Source: a virus. From it: 22,514 nucleotides of DNA. Below the pieces are notes generated by a model that did not search any database, was not told the DNA's origin, and was given only the letters and a program-made list of their open reading frames with translations. This document shows positions 1 to 7,896 of the stretch, one piece after another (within the stretch, counting starts at the first letter, position 1; every line of letters begins with the position of its first letter). The stretch lies in the IMG/VR virus record IMGVR_UViG_3300010371_000369, positions 1 to 22,514 of that record. The stretch is one strand, 5' to 3'. A program made the translations under genes and the position numbers.

Positions 1-201
1 CGCACGCGACTGAGGATCGAATCCACGCGCTCGCACCAGTCGTTCAACTTCGTCGATGAGGCCGAGAGCGCGTCGCATGGACCGTTGGAGTCCGGCAATT
101 CGATCGGCGGCGGCGACGGGACCTCCGACGGAGATGATCGGAGTGTCCTTGCGGGCGCGGCCATCATCTGCAAAGCCATCCGTCTTTGGCTCATCGGTCA
201 T
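1..201 (-). CDS. Partial hypothetical protein leaving the left edge
   Basis: An ATG on the minus strand overlaps the end of the 68-aa membrane protein gene and has a purine-rich GAGAGGGAG just upstream. It is open for 67 codons to the window edge, so the C-terminus is unseen. The product begins MTDEPKTDGFADDGRARKD and has a probable helical segment near residues 33-60 (AADRIAGLQRSMRRALGLIDEVERL). No signal peptide or membrane segment is visible. I do not recognise the family. Its place directly after a small membrane protein at the end of the fibre cassette would suit a lysis-associated or tail-related gene, but that is inference from position alone. Confidence 0.6.
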   Translation of the reverse strand, partial: MTDEPKTDGFADDGRARKDTPIISVGGPVAAADRIAGLQRSMRRALGLIDEVERLVRARGFDPQSRA

Positions 202-397
202 TGCTCCCTCTCTGTTTTCGCCCCTCGCGCAGCCCGGCCCGCCGGCCGCGCTCGAAATCCTTGAACCGCTCGAGCGCGCCGATGCGCTCGCCGGTGTGGC
301 GGTCCTTTTCGTCTCGGCGTCGCGCCACGGAGCCCGCCACCGCGCCGGCCACGGCGCCGACGATGGCGATGAAGACGGCCATTTCGGTTTCGCTCAT
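191..397 (-). CDS. Small single-pass membrane protein, holin-like candidate
   Basis: 68 aa. The ATG overlaps the stop of the fibre-like gene as ATGA, which decides this start over an in-frame start 21 bases upstream. The N-terminus MSETEMAVFIAIVGAVAGAV gives one membrane segment, roughly residues 6-26, rich in Gly and Ala. The rest is strongly charged (RRRDEKDRH, then ERFKDFERGRR). One transmembrane helix plus a charged cytoplasmic tail, in a gene placed after the tail fibre, fits small holins or holin-associated proteins. No endolysin is visible in the window to support that, so holin is only a candidate role. A membrane-bound accessory protein is the alternative. Confidence 0.65.
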   Translation of the reverse strand: MSETEMAVFIAIVGAVAGAVAGSVARRRDEKDRHTGERIGALERFKDFERGRRAGLREGRKQRGSNDR

Positions 398-2808
398 GGC
401 TGCAACAGCACCGTGCAATAGACGTCTCCGTTCGTGCAGACGCCTCCGCCGCAGGGCGAGTTTGCCGTCCCGACTGCGCCGAAATTCAGCCCCCAGGTAT
501 CGGTCGTCGATGGGCTCGCGACCGTCGTGCTCGTCGTCGACACGACACCCGCAGTCGATCCGGAGGTGTACGTGAGCGCGGCCCCGACGATGGCCCCGTT
601 GCGGGCGGCCCTAATGGAATAGGTTCCCCCTGTGATGTTGTTGCTCGCCAGAAAACAGGACAGAGTCACCGTCGAGGCCGAGACTCCGACCGGGTACTCC
701 GCTCGGACGATTCCGAGCGCGCCGTCAGGATTTTGCGCCAGACCTCCCTGGAGGACCTCGCCCGCGTTCAAGATCAGAGAGAGCCTGATCGCGAACGAGA
801 GCTGAACCGAGAACGGCGGCGAGATCGAAACGACGTGGCCGCCGCCGCTGATCGCGAGCGGTTCCCCCGCGGTCAACGCGTCGATCGGGTAGCGCGTCCC
901 TCCGGAATCGTGGATGGCCAATACCCGCGCATTCGCGTTGGTCCCGCCGAGGTCGCTCGTCCCGCCCTGGCAGGCGATCGAGACGTAGTCAGTGCAGGCG
1001 GTCAATGGCGCCTGGAACGCGCTGGTCGCGAGTTGACTGCTCCCGTTGACGATGACCGCCTGGTTGAGCCCCCACGTCCCCGTCGTGATGTGGTTGACGC
1101 CGCCGCCGTCGCGGAGCCCCACGGACTGGAGCTGCGCCGTCCCGTCGAAGGCGAGGGTGGTCCCGATCGATGTCTGCGCCGCCGGCGCCGCCACGCCAGT
1201 CCCGTTGGCGATGATGGTGTGCGCCGCGATGGTCGGCTCCTGCGCGAGCGACATCGTGCCCGAGAGGTTCGCAAACGACGGCTGTGTGCAGGTGAGCGCA
1301 CCGGCGGTCGAGATCGACGTCGCGAAGGCGTTTGTCCCGCAGATGTTGCCGGCGATCGGCGCCTGGTAGTCCGTGCCCGCCACCGCCTGGGCGAACTGCC
1401 CCACCGAAAACCCGTCGAGAGTCGTTGCCGTCGACTTCACCATCCCGCCGGCCGAGAGGTCGGCGACTACGACGTGCCCCCCGTTCGAAATCCCCAGCTT
1501 GACGACGCCGCCAACGGGAGACGATCCGGTCGTGAAAATCGTGTCGCCGTTCTGATTCTGAAACAGGAGGTGAGACGTCGCGCTCGCGTTGTAGTACCAG
1601 ATAGACGATCCACTCGTGTACAGCCCACCCGCGGAGGCGTAGTTGACGCCGTCCACGAGCAGCGTGAGCGATGGGTTGGCGAACGCGACGGAACCGAACG
1701 CCCACAGAGATCGCGCACCCGTCCCCGTGCTCGCGTTGGCGATGCCGCCCATCAGGTCGCCGTTGACGTTCCCCTGGACGTGCAACGCGACGGACGGTGT
1801 ACCTCCGACGCCGAGCCGCGCGCCATCGAATTGCAGGTTCGCGCTGTCGGTCAGCTGGCCGGCCGTTCCGCTCCCAAAGGGCACTCGATTGAGCGTCGAT
1901 CCAAATGCGGTCAACGTGTCCGGTGAGCCGTGGACGTACTCCACGACGCCGCTGGCGCCCGGGAGGCTCATCGTCGTCGGCGCCGCGCTCGCGCCGGTCG
2001 GGTTGCACACGAGCGTGTCGGCCGCGATGGGCCCGTACGTGATGTTGGGCGTCGCCCCGCCGGAGCTGGCGAGCGGCGCCGAAGCGGTCACGCTGGTCAC
2101 GCCGCCGCCGCCGCCCGAGCCGCACGCCGCGCCGGTGGCGCCGACTTTTCCGGTGTTGTCGACCTCCAAGCACTGGATGCCGCCGCCGGACAGCCCGGGC
2201 ACCGTAATGGCCTGCGACGCGTCGATGCTCAGCCCCGTCAGCCCGTCGGTCTCCAGCTCCACCGAATGCGCATCGACGGTCCCCAGCAGCAGGGCGCCGC
2301 CCGACTTGAAAACTCCCTGGTCGGCCGCCTTGAACATCGAGATCGGGTCGGAGCCCGTACCAAGGCCGAGCGTACCGACCACCGGGTCGAAATAGTCGTT
2401 CCCGAACTGCGTCTGAAGGTAGATCCGAGCGCCGCTGGCCGGCGTCGCGCCGGTGGCCTTGATCGTGATGCTGTCCGTCGTTCCGGTGCCGCCTATGACG
2501 GACTGTCCGCCGCTCACGCCAGTCGACAGATTTGACGTCACCGCCGTTCCGCCGACGAAGGTGATCCCGGTGCCTGCGGTCAGCGGGGAGCCGCACGCGA
2601 CGCTCATCGGGATCAGATTGCCGGCCGAATCGAACGCGGCGCACCGGGTACCAGTGCCGGCGCCGTTGTCGACCTGGATCGATCCGACGTCCTGAAGCGC
2701 GAACGAAGCGCCGCACTCGTTGTCCTGCCATACGCTGCAGCTCGACACCTGCGCGCCGGCGTCCCCGGAGCACAGGAGCATCGCTGCGACGATTGCGGCG
2801 CGCCTCAC
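394..2808 (-). CDS. Tail-fibre-like protein with Sec-type signal peptide
   Basis: 804 aa. It starts at a GTG coupled to the upstream stop (GTGA); no clear Shine-Dalgarno is seen. Residues 1-19 (MRRAAIVAAMLLCSGDAGA, followed by QVSS) look like a type I signal peptide with an A-G-A cleavage site. The body is low-complexity Gly/Ser/Thr/Ala beta-type sequence. A GSGGGGGVTSV linker near residue 230 precedes APLASSGG..PNI, a run I associate with phage fibres and neck-collar-like proteins. About 15 cysteines are spread along the chain, including a cluster PCGGGVC...YC near the C-terminus; this suits a protein that folds in an oxidising compartment. It is likely a receptor-binding or decoration fibre, but the export signal is unexpected for a virion protein assembled in the cytoplasm. 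No S74 or other auto-chaperone is seen at its C-terminus. Confidence 0.8.
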   Translation of the reverse strand: MRRAAIVAAMLLCSGDAGAQVSSCSVWQDNECGASFALQDVGSIQVDNGAGTGTRCAAFDSAGNLIPMSVACGSPLTAGTGITFVGGTAVTSNLSTGVSGGQSVIGGTGTTDSITIKATGATPASGARIYLQTQFGNDYFDPVVGTLGLGTGSDPISMFKAADQGVFKSGGALLLGTVDAHSVELETDGLTGLSIDASQAITVPGLSGGGIQCLEVDNTGKVGATGAACGSGGGGGVTSVTASAPLASSGGATPNITYGPIAADTLVCNPTGASAAPTTMSLPGASGVVEYVHGSPDTLTAFGSTLNRVPFGSGTAGQLTDSANLQFDGARLGVGGTPSVALHVQGNVNGDLMGGIANASTGTGARSLWAFGSVAFANPSLTLLVDGVNYASAGGLYTSGSSIWYYNASATSHLLFQNQNGDTIFTTGSSPVGGVVKLGISNGGHVVVADLSAGGMVKSTATTLDGFSVGQFAQAVAGTDYQAPIAGNICGTNAFATSISTAGALTCTQPSFANLSGTMSLAQEPTIAAHTIIANGTGVAAPAAQTSIGTTLAFDGTAQLQSVGLRDGGGVNHITTGTWGLNQAVIVNGSSQLATSAFQAPLTACTDYVSIACQGGTSDLGGTNANARVLAIHDSGGTRYPIDALTAGEPLAISGGGHVVSISPPFSVQLSFAIRLSLILNAGEVLQGGLAQNPDGALGIVRAEYPVGVSASTVTLSCFLASNNITGGTYSIRAARNGAIVGAALTYTSGSTAGVVSTTSTTVASPSTTDTWGLNFGAVGTANSPCGGGVCTNGDVYCTVLLQP

Positions 2809-3098
2809 GGCTTGATTGAACCCGCCCCGGCGGGAACGGCCGATGCCGCCGCCGCAATCGCCTGAGCCCGCGCGGTGGCCGCCTGCGCCTCCGTCGCTGC
2901 GACTCCAGACACGGACGCCATGAGCCGAGCGAACGCGGCCTGAGGCGTCGGATCAGCGAATGGGGGGACGGCGATCGTGAATTCCGCTTGCCACGTCACC
3001 CCGTCGGCGGTCATGAGCGCAAGAACCTGATTCCCTCCCATCGCAGCGAGGGCGGACGGCAGCGCCGATAGGTCGATGGTGACGACGGTGCTGGCCAC
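2805..3098 (-). CDS. Hypothetical 97-aa protein upstream of the fibre gene
   Basis: GTG start four bases after the stop of the lipoprotein gene, with GGTGAG just upstream. It ends in a GTGA overlap with the fibre-like gene. The N-terminal half (MASTVVTIDLSALPSALAAM, then QVLALMTADGVTWQAEFTIAVPPF) looks like a small alpha/beta fold. The C-terminal 45 residues are an Ala-rich helix (AATEAQAATARAQAIAAAAS) ending GAGSIKP. There is no signal peptide, unlike both neighbours. I do not recognise it. The tight coupling suggests an accessory or chaperone to the fibre-like product. Confidence 0.7.
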   Translation of the reverse strand: MASTVVTIDLSALPSALAAMGGNQVLALMTADGVTWQAEFTIAVPPFADPTPQAAFARLMASVSGVAATEAQAATARAQAIAAAASAVPAGAGSIKP

Positions 3099-3101
3099 CG
3101 C

Positions 3102-3833
3102 TCACCGGCTATGCCCCGGCCGGCGCCGGATGAAGAGGGTCGACCCGCTCGGCATCCCGTTGATCGAGATCGACGTGACGTCCGAGGTGACCGTCGAGCG
3201 CCCGATGTACTGCTCGAACAGCGTCGCCTCTCGAATCATTTGCGACTGCCAGATTTTCGCGGTGCCGGGGCCGCTCGCGCACAGACTCGCAACCGCGTAC
3301 ACGGCCGTGGCGTCCTGGTCGCTCAGAAGCAGGGTATTTTGCGCCTTGGTGGTTATCGCGCCAGCTCCGGTGAAGAAGTAGCCCTCCACGAGACCCGTGC
3401 TGTCCGTGCCGTTCAGAGAAACGTTGATCGCCGCGCCGGGCGCAACGACCCTGGTCTGAATGTCGTAGCAATGATCGGCGTCGAGGCTCAGGCCGGTGAT
3501 CGTCGTGGTGGTCGCGCTCGCGCCGAAGGTGATGTCGATCGCGTCTGCGCTGGAGGCGAACGCCACGGATGGTGTCGATCCTGACGTCGTTGCGGTCTGC
3601 AGAACTCCGAGACCGATAGTTGTAAACGCTGCGCCGTCGGTGCTCTGCAGTAATTGACCTCCCTTGCGGACAATTCGCGTGATGCCGACCGGAGCGACAG
3701 AGGCCGCGCTTTCCATGACGTCGACCTGCCCATACGTCGGTCCGCCAGAGTCCATGAAGACATGCGTTGGTTTTGCCCGCGGCGCCGTTGCGCAGCCGAG
3801 CGCGATCATGCAGAGCAGCGCGATCCGTTTCAT
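3102..3833 (-). CDS. Phage-encoded lipoprotein, beta-rich
   Basis: 243 aa. The ATG lies three bases beyond the upstream stop and has GAGGGGG about eight bases before it; this start is preferred over an 81-base longer one that would bury the signal. The first 14 residues, MKRIALLCMIALGC, form a lipoprotein signal with I-A-L-G-C as lipobox, so Cys14 is the predicted lipidated residue. The mature part is Thr/Ser/Ala-rich and beta-like (for example TTTITGLSLDADHCYDIQTRV), with a region resembling virion surface proteins (INVSLNGTDSTGL). It ends RRRPGHSR. It sits between the 141-aa protein and the fibre-like protein and may act with them. A capsid or tail decoration protein carrying a signal is possible; so is a genuine envelope lipoprotein made during infection. 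Confidence 0.7.
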   Translation of the reverse strand: MKRIALLCMIALGCATAPRAKPTHVFMDSGGPTYGQVDVMESAASVAPVGITRIVRKGGQLLQSTDGAAFTTIGLGVLQTATTSGSTPSVAFASSADAIDITFGASATTTTITGLSLDADHCYDIQTRVVAPGAAINVSLNGTDSTGLVEGYFFTGAGAITTKAQNTLLLSDQDATAVYAVASLCASGPGTAKIWQSQMIREATLFEQYIGRSTVTSDVTSISINGMPSGSTLFIRRRPGHSR

Positions 3834-3835
3834 GG

Positions 3836-4261
3836 TCAGGTCCCCCTCACGCTTACGGCCATTTGCAACGCGGCGGCGCCGCCCGCCGCTCGGGTGTAGA
3901 CGACGCGGCCCCACTTGAACCGCGGGAAGTTCTGCCCGGCCAAGGTGAACTGGCCTTTCCCCGACGTGCCGCCGGTCGGGTTGGCGCTCGTCATGTCGGC
4001 GGTGCGCGTGATCGCGACCGGGCCGAGGCCGCCGTGCGCGCCCGTCGGGTCCTCGTCGTCCGACACCTCGAAGTCAAACGCCCCGGTGGTGGCGGCCACC
4101 ACGCCGGCCAGCGGCCACTTGATTTGGACGCCGATCGCGTCCTGGTCCTGCAGCGGGATCCAGGGCCCGACGATGGTCGCCGGCGATCGGGCGTCCGGCG
4201 GTGCCGCGTTCGACATGTCGCCGTTGACGATGTAGTCGGGCCGGTTCTTGAACCTGGACAT
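3836..4261 (-). CDS. Hypothetical 141-aa protein, first gene of left cassette
   Basis: ATG start six bases beyond the TAGGCG of the promoter-like element at 4268-4297, so a transcript from it could be nearly leaderless; no clear separate Shine-Dalgarno is seen. The sequence (MSRFKNRPDYIVNGDMSNAA, then IVGPWIPLQDQDAIGVQIKW) looks like a compact beta-sandwich. It repeats phrases such as FDFEVSDDEDPTG that occur in small phage head or tail decoration proteins. The C-terminus AALQMAVSVRGT resembles a strand. No signal peptide. Function is not recognised. It leads a five-gene run that includes the lipoprotein and fibre-like proteins, so a tail-tip or decoration role is my best inference. Confidence 0.75.
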   Translation of the reverse strand: MSRFKNRPDYIVNGDMSNAAPPDARSPATIVGPWIPLQDQDAIGVQIKWPLAGVVAATTGAFDFEVSDDEDPTGAHGGLGPVAITRTADMTSANPTGGTSGKGQFTLAGQNFPRFKWGRVVYTRAAGGAAALQMAVSVRGT

Positions 4262-4267
4262 AATCTG

Positions 4268-4297
4268 CGCCTACCCACAGGAGGGCGCAGGGTTCAA
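4268..4297 (-). promoter_or_regulatory. Promoter-like element C (left cassette)
   Basis: On the minus strand TTGAAC is followed by 13 bases and GTGGGTAGGCG, with CAGATT next and then the ATG of the 141-aa gene. The same layout occurs at 16081-16110 and 22110-22139. TTGAAC overlaps the stop codon of the 190-aa gene. Reading TTGAAC as -35 and TAGGCG as -10 gives an 18-base spacer. Here the element can also form an RNA stem: CTGCGCC at 4284-4290 pairs with GGCGCAG at 4265-4271, with a 12-base loop. Promoter is the preferred reading; an RNA processing or translation control site is the alternative. Confidence 0.5.
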
Positions 4298-4866
4298 CTA
4301 TTTCCTTGCGCCCTCACCTCCACGTCGCGCCGATCGGCCTGCGTCGCCATACCCGCCGCCATGCTGGCCGGCGCCTTTGGCTTCCCGGCGGGCGGCGTAG
4401 CCTGCTGTTGCTGCTGTCCCGGTGGGCCGCTCTGCACCACTTCTGCGGGCGGCCTTCCGAACAGGACGCCAAGCACCGCCTCGGCCCATGCCGCGTAGGG
4501 GCGCGGCGTGGTCACCAGGTCGTGGATCGCCTCTCGTTCGAGCTCGCCGTAGATCTCAGGAAAGGACGCCGACACCGCGTCCACTTCGTCCGGCCCCAGC
4601 ATCCCGGCGCGCAACAGGGCGCGCGTGCGATACTGCGGCGAGGCGATCACGGCGAACACCCGGTCAAGGCGATCCTGGTCGACCGCGGACAGCGGAAGCG
4701 GCTCACCCCACTTGTCGAGCTGCATGCGCGGACCGCTCGACATGAGGTACTGCCTGGCCAGCGTGGGCGGGTCCGGCTGCGCTGTCAGGGTGGACATGAG
4801 CTGCTCGATGTCCACGTGCGCCGGCTCCGGCGGCGCGGGCGCCGGCGGCTTCTTGAGCCAACTCAC
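4294..4866 (-). CDS. Hypothetical 190-aa structural-region protein
   Basis: GTG start overlapping the stop of the 527-aa gene as GTGA. The N-terminus MSWLKKPPAPAPPEPAHVDI is Pro-rich. The middle (about residues 60-135, including DRVFAVIASPQYRTRALLRA and EIYGELEREAIHDLV) looks alpha-helical and folded. The C-terminus is disordered, with SGPPGQQQQQATPPAGKPK. No known motif is recognised. It is the last gene of the ejection-protein block, before the promoter-like element, so it may be a minor virion or assembly protein. Confidence 0.75.
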   Translation of the reverse strand: MSWLKKPPAPAPPEPAHVDIEQLMSTLTAQPDPPTLARQYLMSSGPRMQLDKWGEPLPLSAVDQDRLDRVFAVIASPQYRTRALLRAGMLGPDEVDAVSASFPEIYGELEREAIHDLVTTPRPYAAWAEAVLGVLFGRPPAEVVQSGPPGQQQQQATPPAGKPKAPASMAAGMATQADRRDVEVRAQGNS

Positions 4867-6446
4867 TGACCGAACACCTCGTGCACCAGGGCGGCATGTC
4901 CGAGGTTCGGATCGTTCGCGTCGAGCGCGTGCGCAAGAGACGCGGGCAGGCCCGCGGCGGTGCGCTCCTGCGCGGTCGCCGGCCTCCCGAGCACACGGAC
5001 GCCGTTGAGCAGCTTGCCGCCCGGTGATTCATTGATCGCGCGCGCTGCCCCTGCGACCGGAAGCCCCACGGCGGATGCCGCGGATCCGGTGCCACCAGCG
5101 CGCGCGAGGGCGGCATCAAGCACACGGCCACCCTGGGCGAGGCCGCGGCCGACCGCGGGGATCGCCTTCGTGGCGGCGTATTCGATCGCTGCCTCTTTCA
5201 GGGCATCCGGAGTGAGCCCCTTCCGAAGGGCCAGCAGGAGAAGCGCGCCGGGCTTCGCGCCCTCGCCGCCGACGAAATCCATCGCGCGCCCGGCTAGAGA
5301 TTTTGCCCCCGTCGCCTCGCTCTCAGCCCGGTCCTGTAGAACGTCTTTTAGCGGCAGAAGAACGGATGTCGCCTTGTTGTGCGCGCGGAATCGCTTGAGG
5401 TCGACCGGCGCGACGCCTTCGAGCGTTGATACAGCCCCCTCGATCGCGTCACGATAGGCGCCATAGAGGTCGCGCTTGACCTGCGTCTTGAGCGCGCGCG
5501 AGGCCATCGGCGTCGACTCGAACGCGGCCTGTCCGATCTGGTTCCGGAGCCCCTGCAGTTGCTTCCCGCTGAGCGTGGCGTTTTCGGCCTGTTGGCCGCC
5601 GTAGTTGCTGGCGAGCGACTTGATCTCTCGGTCGACCGCTTCGGCGGCGGGCGTATTGCCCCCCTCGAGATAGCTGTCCTTAAGTTTCTGCATCGGGCCA
5701 GTGATGTCCGTGAGCTTCACCCCGCCTGCATCCGTGATCGCCTGGTAGGCCGGCGTGGTCGCCTCCTTGTGACGGTCCAACGCCTCCTGTACCGCGCCGA
5801 GTGCCTCCCTGGGGTGCCTGGCGACCGTCGTCGAGAGCTTGCCTTCCAGTTCCGGGTCTTGACCCAATGCCTGCGCCAGATTCTGTCCTTCGTCGCCCGC
5901 GCGCGCGGCAAGTTTGCGGGCCAGCGACTTCGCCGGCTTCGCCGTGTCGCCTTCCCCCTGCACGATGTCCTGCAGGGACATGGCGCGCTCCCGAACCCGC
6001 TCCGGCGCGCCACCGAGATAGGCGAGCGGAGCGCCGAGCACGAGACCGGCGAGCCCAGCGACGCCGGTCTGTTTCGGATTCGCTCCCTGCAGCGCCGCCG
6101 TGGCCGCGCTGGCGACCGCGGGCTCGGCGTACCTGCCCACGGTCGGGGCGACCTTCCCGATCGCCGTCCGGGCAAGCTTCCCGGCGGCGCCGCCCGCCAT
6201 CGCGGTCGCGACGTCCATGACGGGGTCCTCGCGAATGAGCGGGGCGTCGGGCGCGTGGATCGGATCATGGACGCGCATGTACTTGGCGCTCGGTCCGATC
6301 GGCCCCGTCGCAATCCCGAGATCCTCGTCGGTGTACTCGCGCGGCCGGTAGTTCACCGGGGCCTGTCCAGGCTGCGCCGTCGGAACAGGCGTGGTCGGCG
6401 TCTGCGCTACCGGCGTCGCGAGCAGAAGATCGATGTCATCCGCCAC
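4863..6446 (-). CDS. Candidate ejection (internal virion) protein, 527 aa
   Basis: GTG start with GAGGTGA four bases upstream, overlapping the preceding gene by 11 bases. The N-terminal 60 residues are Pro/Thr-rich and then contain YRPREYTDEDLG. A Gly/Ala-rich hydrophobic stretch follows near residues 127-146 (GVAGLAGLVLGAPLAYLGG) and another patch GALLLLALRKGL near residue 400. The centre is predicted helical (EALDRHKEATTPAYQAITDA; LSGKQLQGLRNQIGQAAFES). Large helical, Ala-rich proteins with weak membrane segments encoded after the nozzle gene are typical of podoviral DNA-ejection proteins that enter the cell with the genome. I recognise the type from composition and position, not a specific family. 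Confidence 0.65.
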   Translation of the reverse strand: MADDIDLLLATPVAQTPTTPVPTAQPGQAPVNYRPREYTDEDLGIATGPIGPSAKYMRVHDPIHAPDAPLIREDPVMDVATAMAGGAAGKLARTAIGKVAPTVGRYAEPAVASAATAALQGANPKQTGVAGLAGLVLGAPLAYLGGAPERVRERAMSLQDIVQGEGDTAKPAKSLARKLAARAGDEGQNLAQALGQDPELEGKLSTTVARHPREALGAVQEALDRHKEATTPAYQAITDAGGVKLTDITGPMQKLKDSYLEGGNTPAAEAVDREIKSLASNYGGQQAENATLSGKQLQGLRNQIGQAAFESTPMASRALKTQVKRDLYGAYRDAIEGAVSTLEGVAPVDLKRFRAHNKATSVLLPLKDVLQDRAESEATGAKSLAGRAMDFVGGEGAKPGALLLLALRKGLTPDALKEAAIEYAATKAIPAVGRGLAQGGRVLDAALARAGGTGSAASAVGLPVAGAARAINESPGGKLLNGVRVLGRPATAQERTAAGLPASLAHALDANDPNLGHAALVHEVFGQ

Positions 6447-7896
6447 GGATCACCTCGCGGATCCGAGCCTCAATCGCGGCTGCGCGCGGATCGCCCTTGG
6501 CGCGCGCCTCCTGCAGCTTCGCCGAGAGCGCGCGGAGCAGGGTCGGCCGGTCGAGCGCCGTTGGGGCGGCCGGCGTCGCCGGCTTGGGCGCGACAGGGGC
6601 CGCGGGCGGGCCCGAGGCGGGCGGTGGCGCGGCTCCGGACGGCGGAGGAGCGGCGGCGGCCGGCCGACCGGCGGCGCCCATGGTCATTACGCCCAGCTGA
6701 TTCTTGAGGGCACTTAGCTTCGACGCACGCGCCTCCGCCGTGTCGGTGGCCGTGGGCAGGTACTGATCGCGGATCTCCTTGACCACCTCGGGGTTCGAGG
6801 CCGCGCGCGGCCCGACCAACTTGGCCGTGAGCTGCGTGGCAGTACGGCCGGCGGCGTCCTCGAACTTCTGCGCGTCCGCGTCGAGCATCGCGCGCGGCAT
6901 GATCTTCTCCGCGATCCCAGGCTGGTAGCCGGCGAGCGTCTCAAAGTCCTTGTTCAACTGGGGAGCCGCCATCGCGCCGCCGATCAGCTGCGACTGCATG
7001 GCCGTGTTCGTGCGGTTCGTAACCGCTTGGTCGAGCTTTTTGGCCGTCTCGATGTGCCGCGAGACCTGGTTATAGAGCGGCTCGACGTACTTGGCGTGTG
7101 CCTCTGCCCGCTTCTCTTGGATCCCCAGGATGGCCTGATGCTGGTCGATCTCCGGCTGCGACAGCCCCACCGCCGCCAGCCGAGCGCGGCCGATGCGCTC
7201 GAGCTGCGCGTAGGCCGCGGCGCCTCGAAGGTCGATGTCCTGTAGCATCTGCTGGCGCGCCTTAAACGCGTCGTCGATCCCCGTCCGCGCCATCACGACG
7301 CGGTCTTTCAGCTCGGCCACCTGCTGCTTCTGCTTTTCCAGGTCCGCCGAAACGATGCCGCCAACGGTGTCGAGCGTCGGCGGCGCGTGCCCGGTCCGCA
7401 CGGCTGCGTTCGTCACCTTGGCGTCGCCGATCGCACCGAGCGCCAGCCCGAACCCGCGGAGCACGTTTCCCCAGGTGTCGCCACTGTGGAAGTAGGAGGC
7501 CGGCGGCTGATTGTCGAGCCGCTGCTGCGCGACGGCGGCGCGCGCTCGGGCATCGTCGATCATCTTCTGCGTCTCGCTATACGCCTTCTCCGTCTCGTTC
7601 TGGAACCCCTGGCCGCGCAGCTCCGCCTGGCGGGCCATGTCGGCCGAGACCGCGCCCTCCCGCTCCTTCTGGGAGCGTTGCTCGCCCGTGGCGGCGATCT
7701 GACCCTGCGCAACCGTGTCCTGCCCTGCCTCGGCCGCCTGCTGCACCGGTGACAGCGCCTTCGTGTCGGTGGTGGTGCCGGCGGTGGTGCTGGTCCCCGT
7801 CGTGTCGGTCTGCTCGTGCTCGGGCGGCATGACGCCGGCCGGGTACGGGAAATCCGCCGCGTCCGCCTGCTGATTCGCGTTCTGCGTGGGATCCAT
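6436..7896 (-). CDS. Candidate ejection (internal virion) protein, coiled coil, 486 aa
   Basis: ATG start overlapping the upstream stop as TGATG; this is chosen over an in-frame start 96 bases upstream that would lie inside the preceding gene. After a Gln/Thr-rich head (MDPTQNANQQADAADFPYPA; TGTSTTAGTTTDT) come long helical, coiled-coil-like stretches (KAYSETQKMIDDARARAAVA; SADLEKQKQQVAELKDRVV; NQVSRHIETAKKLDQAV). A Gly-containing hydrophobic patch, GNVLRGFGLALGAIGDA, sits near residue 140. A Pro/Ala-rich linker near residues 408-448 leads to a short helical tail (LLRALSAKLQEARAKG). This layout suits a protein packed inside the capsid and ejected with DNA. A structural scaffold of the tail channel is the alternative. 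Confidence 0.65.
   Translation of the reverse strand: MDPTQNANQQADAADFPYPAGVMPPEHEQTDTTGTSTTAGTTTDTKALSPVQQAAEAGQDTVAQGQIAATGEQRSQKEREGAVSADMARQAELRGQGFQNETEKAYSETQKMIDDARARAAVAQQRLDNQPPASYFHSGDTWGNVLRGFGLALGAIGDAKVTNAAVRTGHAPPTLDTVGGIVSADLEKQKQQVAELKDRVVMARTGIDDAFKARQQMLQDIDLRGAAAYAQLERIGRARLAAVGLSQPEIDQHQAILGIQEKRAEAHAKYVEPLYNQVSRHIETAKKLDQAVTNRTNTAMQSQLIGGAMAAPQLNKDFETLAGYQPGIAEKIMPRAMLDADAQKFEDAAGRTATQLTAKLVGPRAASNPEVVKEIRDQYLPTATDTAEARASKLSALKNQLGVMTMGAAGRPAAAAPPPSGAAPPPASGPPAAPVAPKPATPAAPTALDRPTLLRALSAKLQEARAKGDPRAAAIEARIREVIRGG

Noticed and set aside
989-2857. 622-codon minus-strand open frame overlapping the fibre-like gene
   Set aside because: Arg-rich out-of-frame translation of the fibre gene, typical of high-GC alternative frames. 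The fibre frame has normal composition and coupled boundaries.
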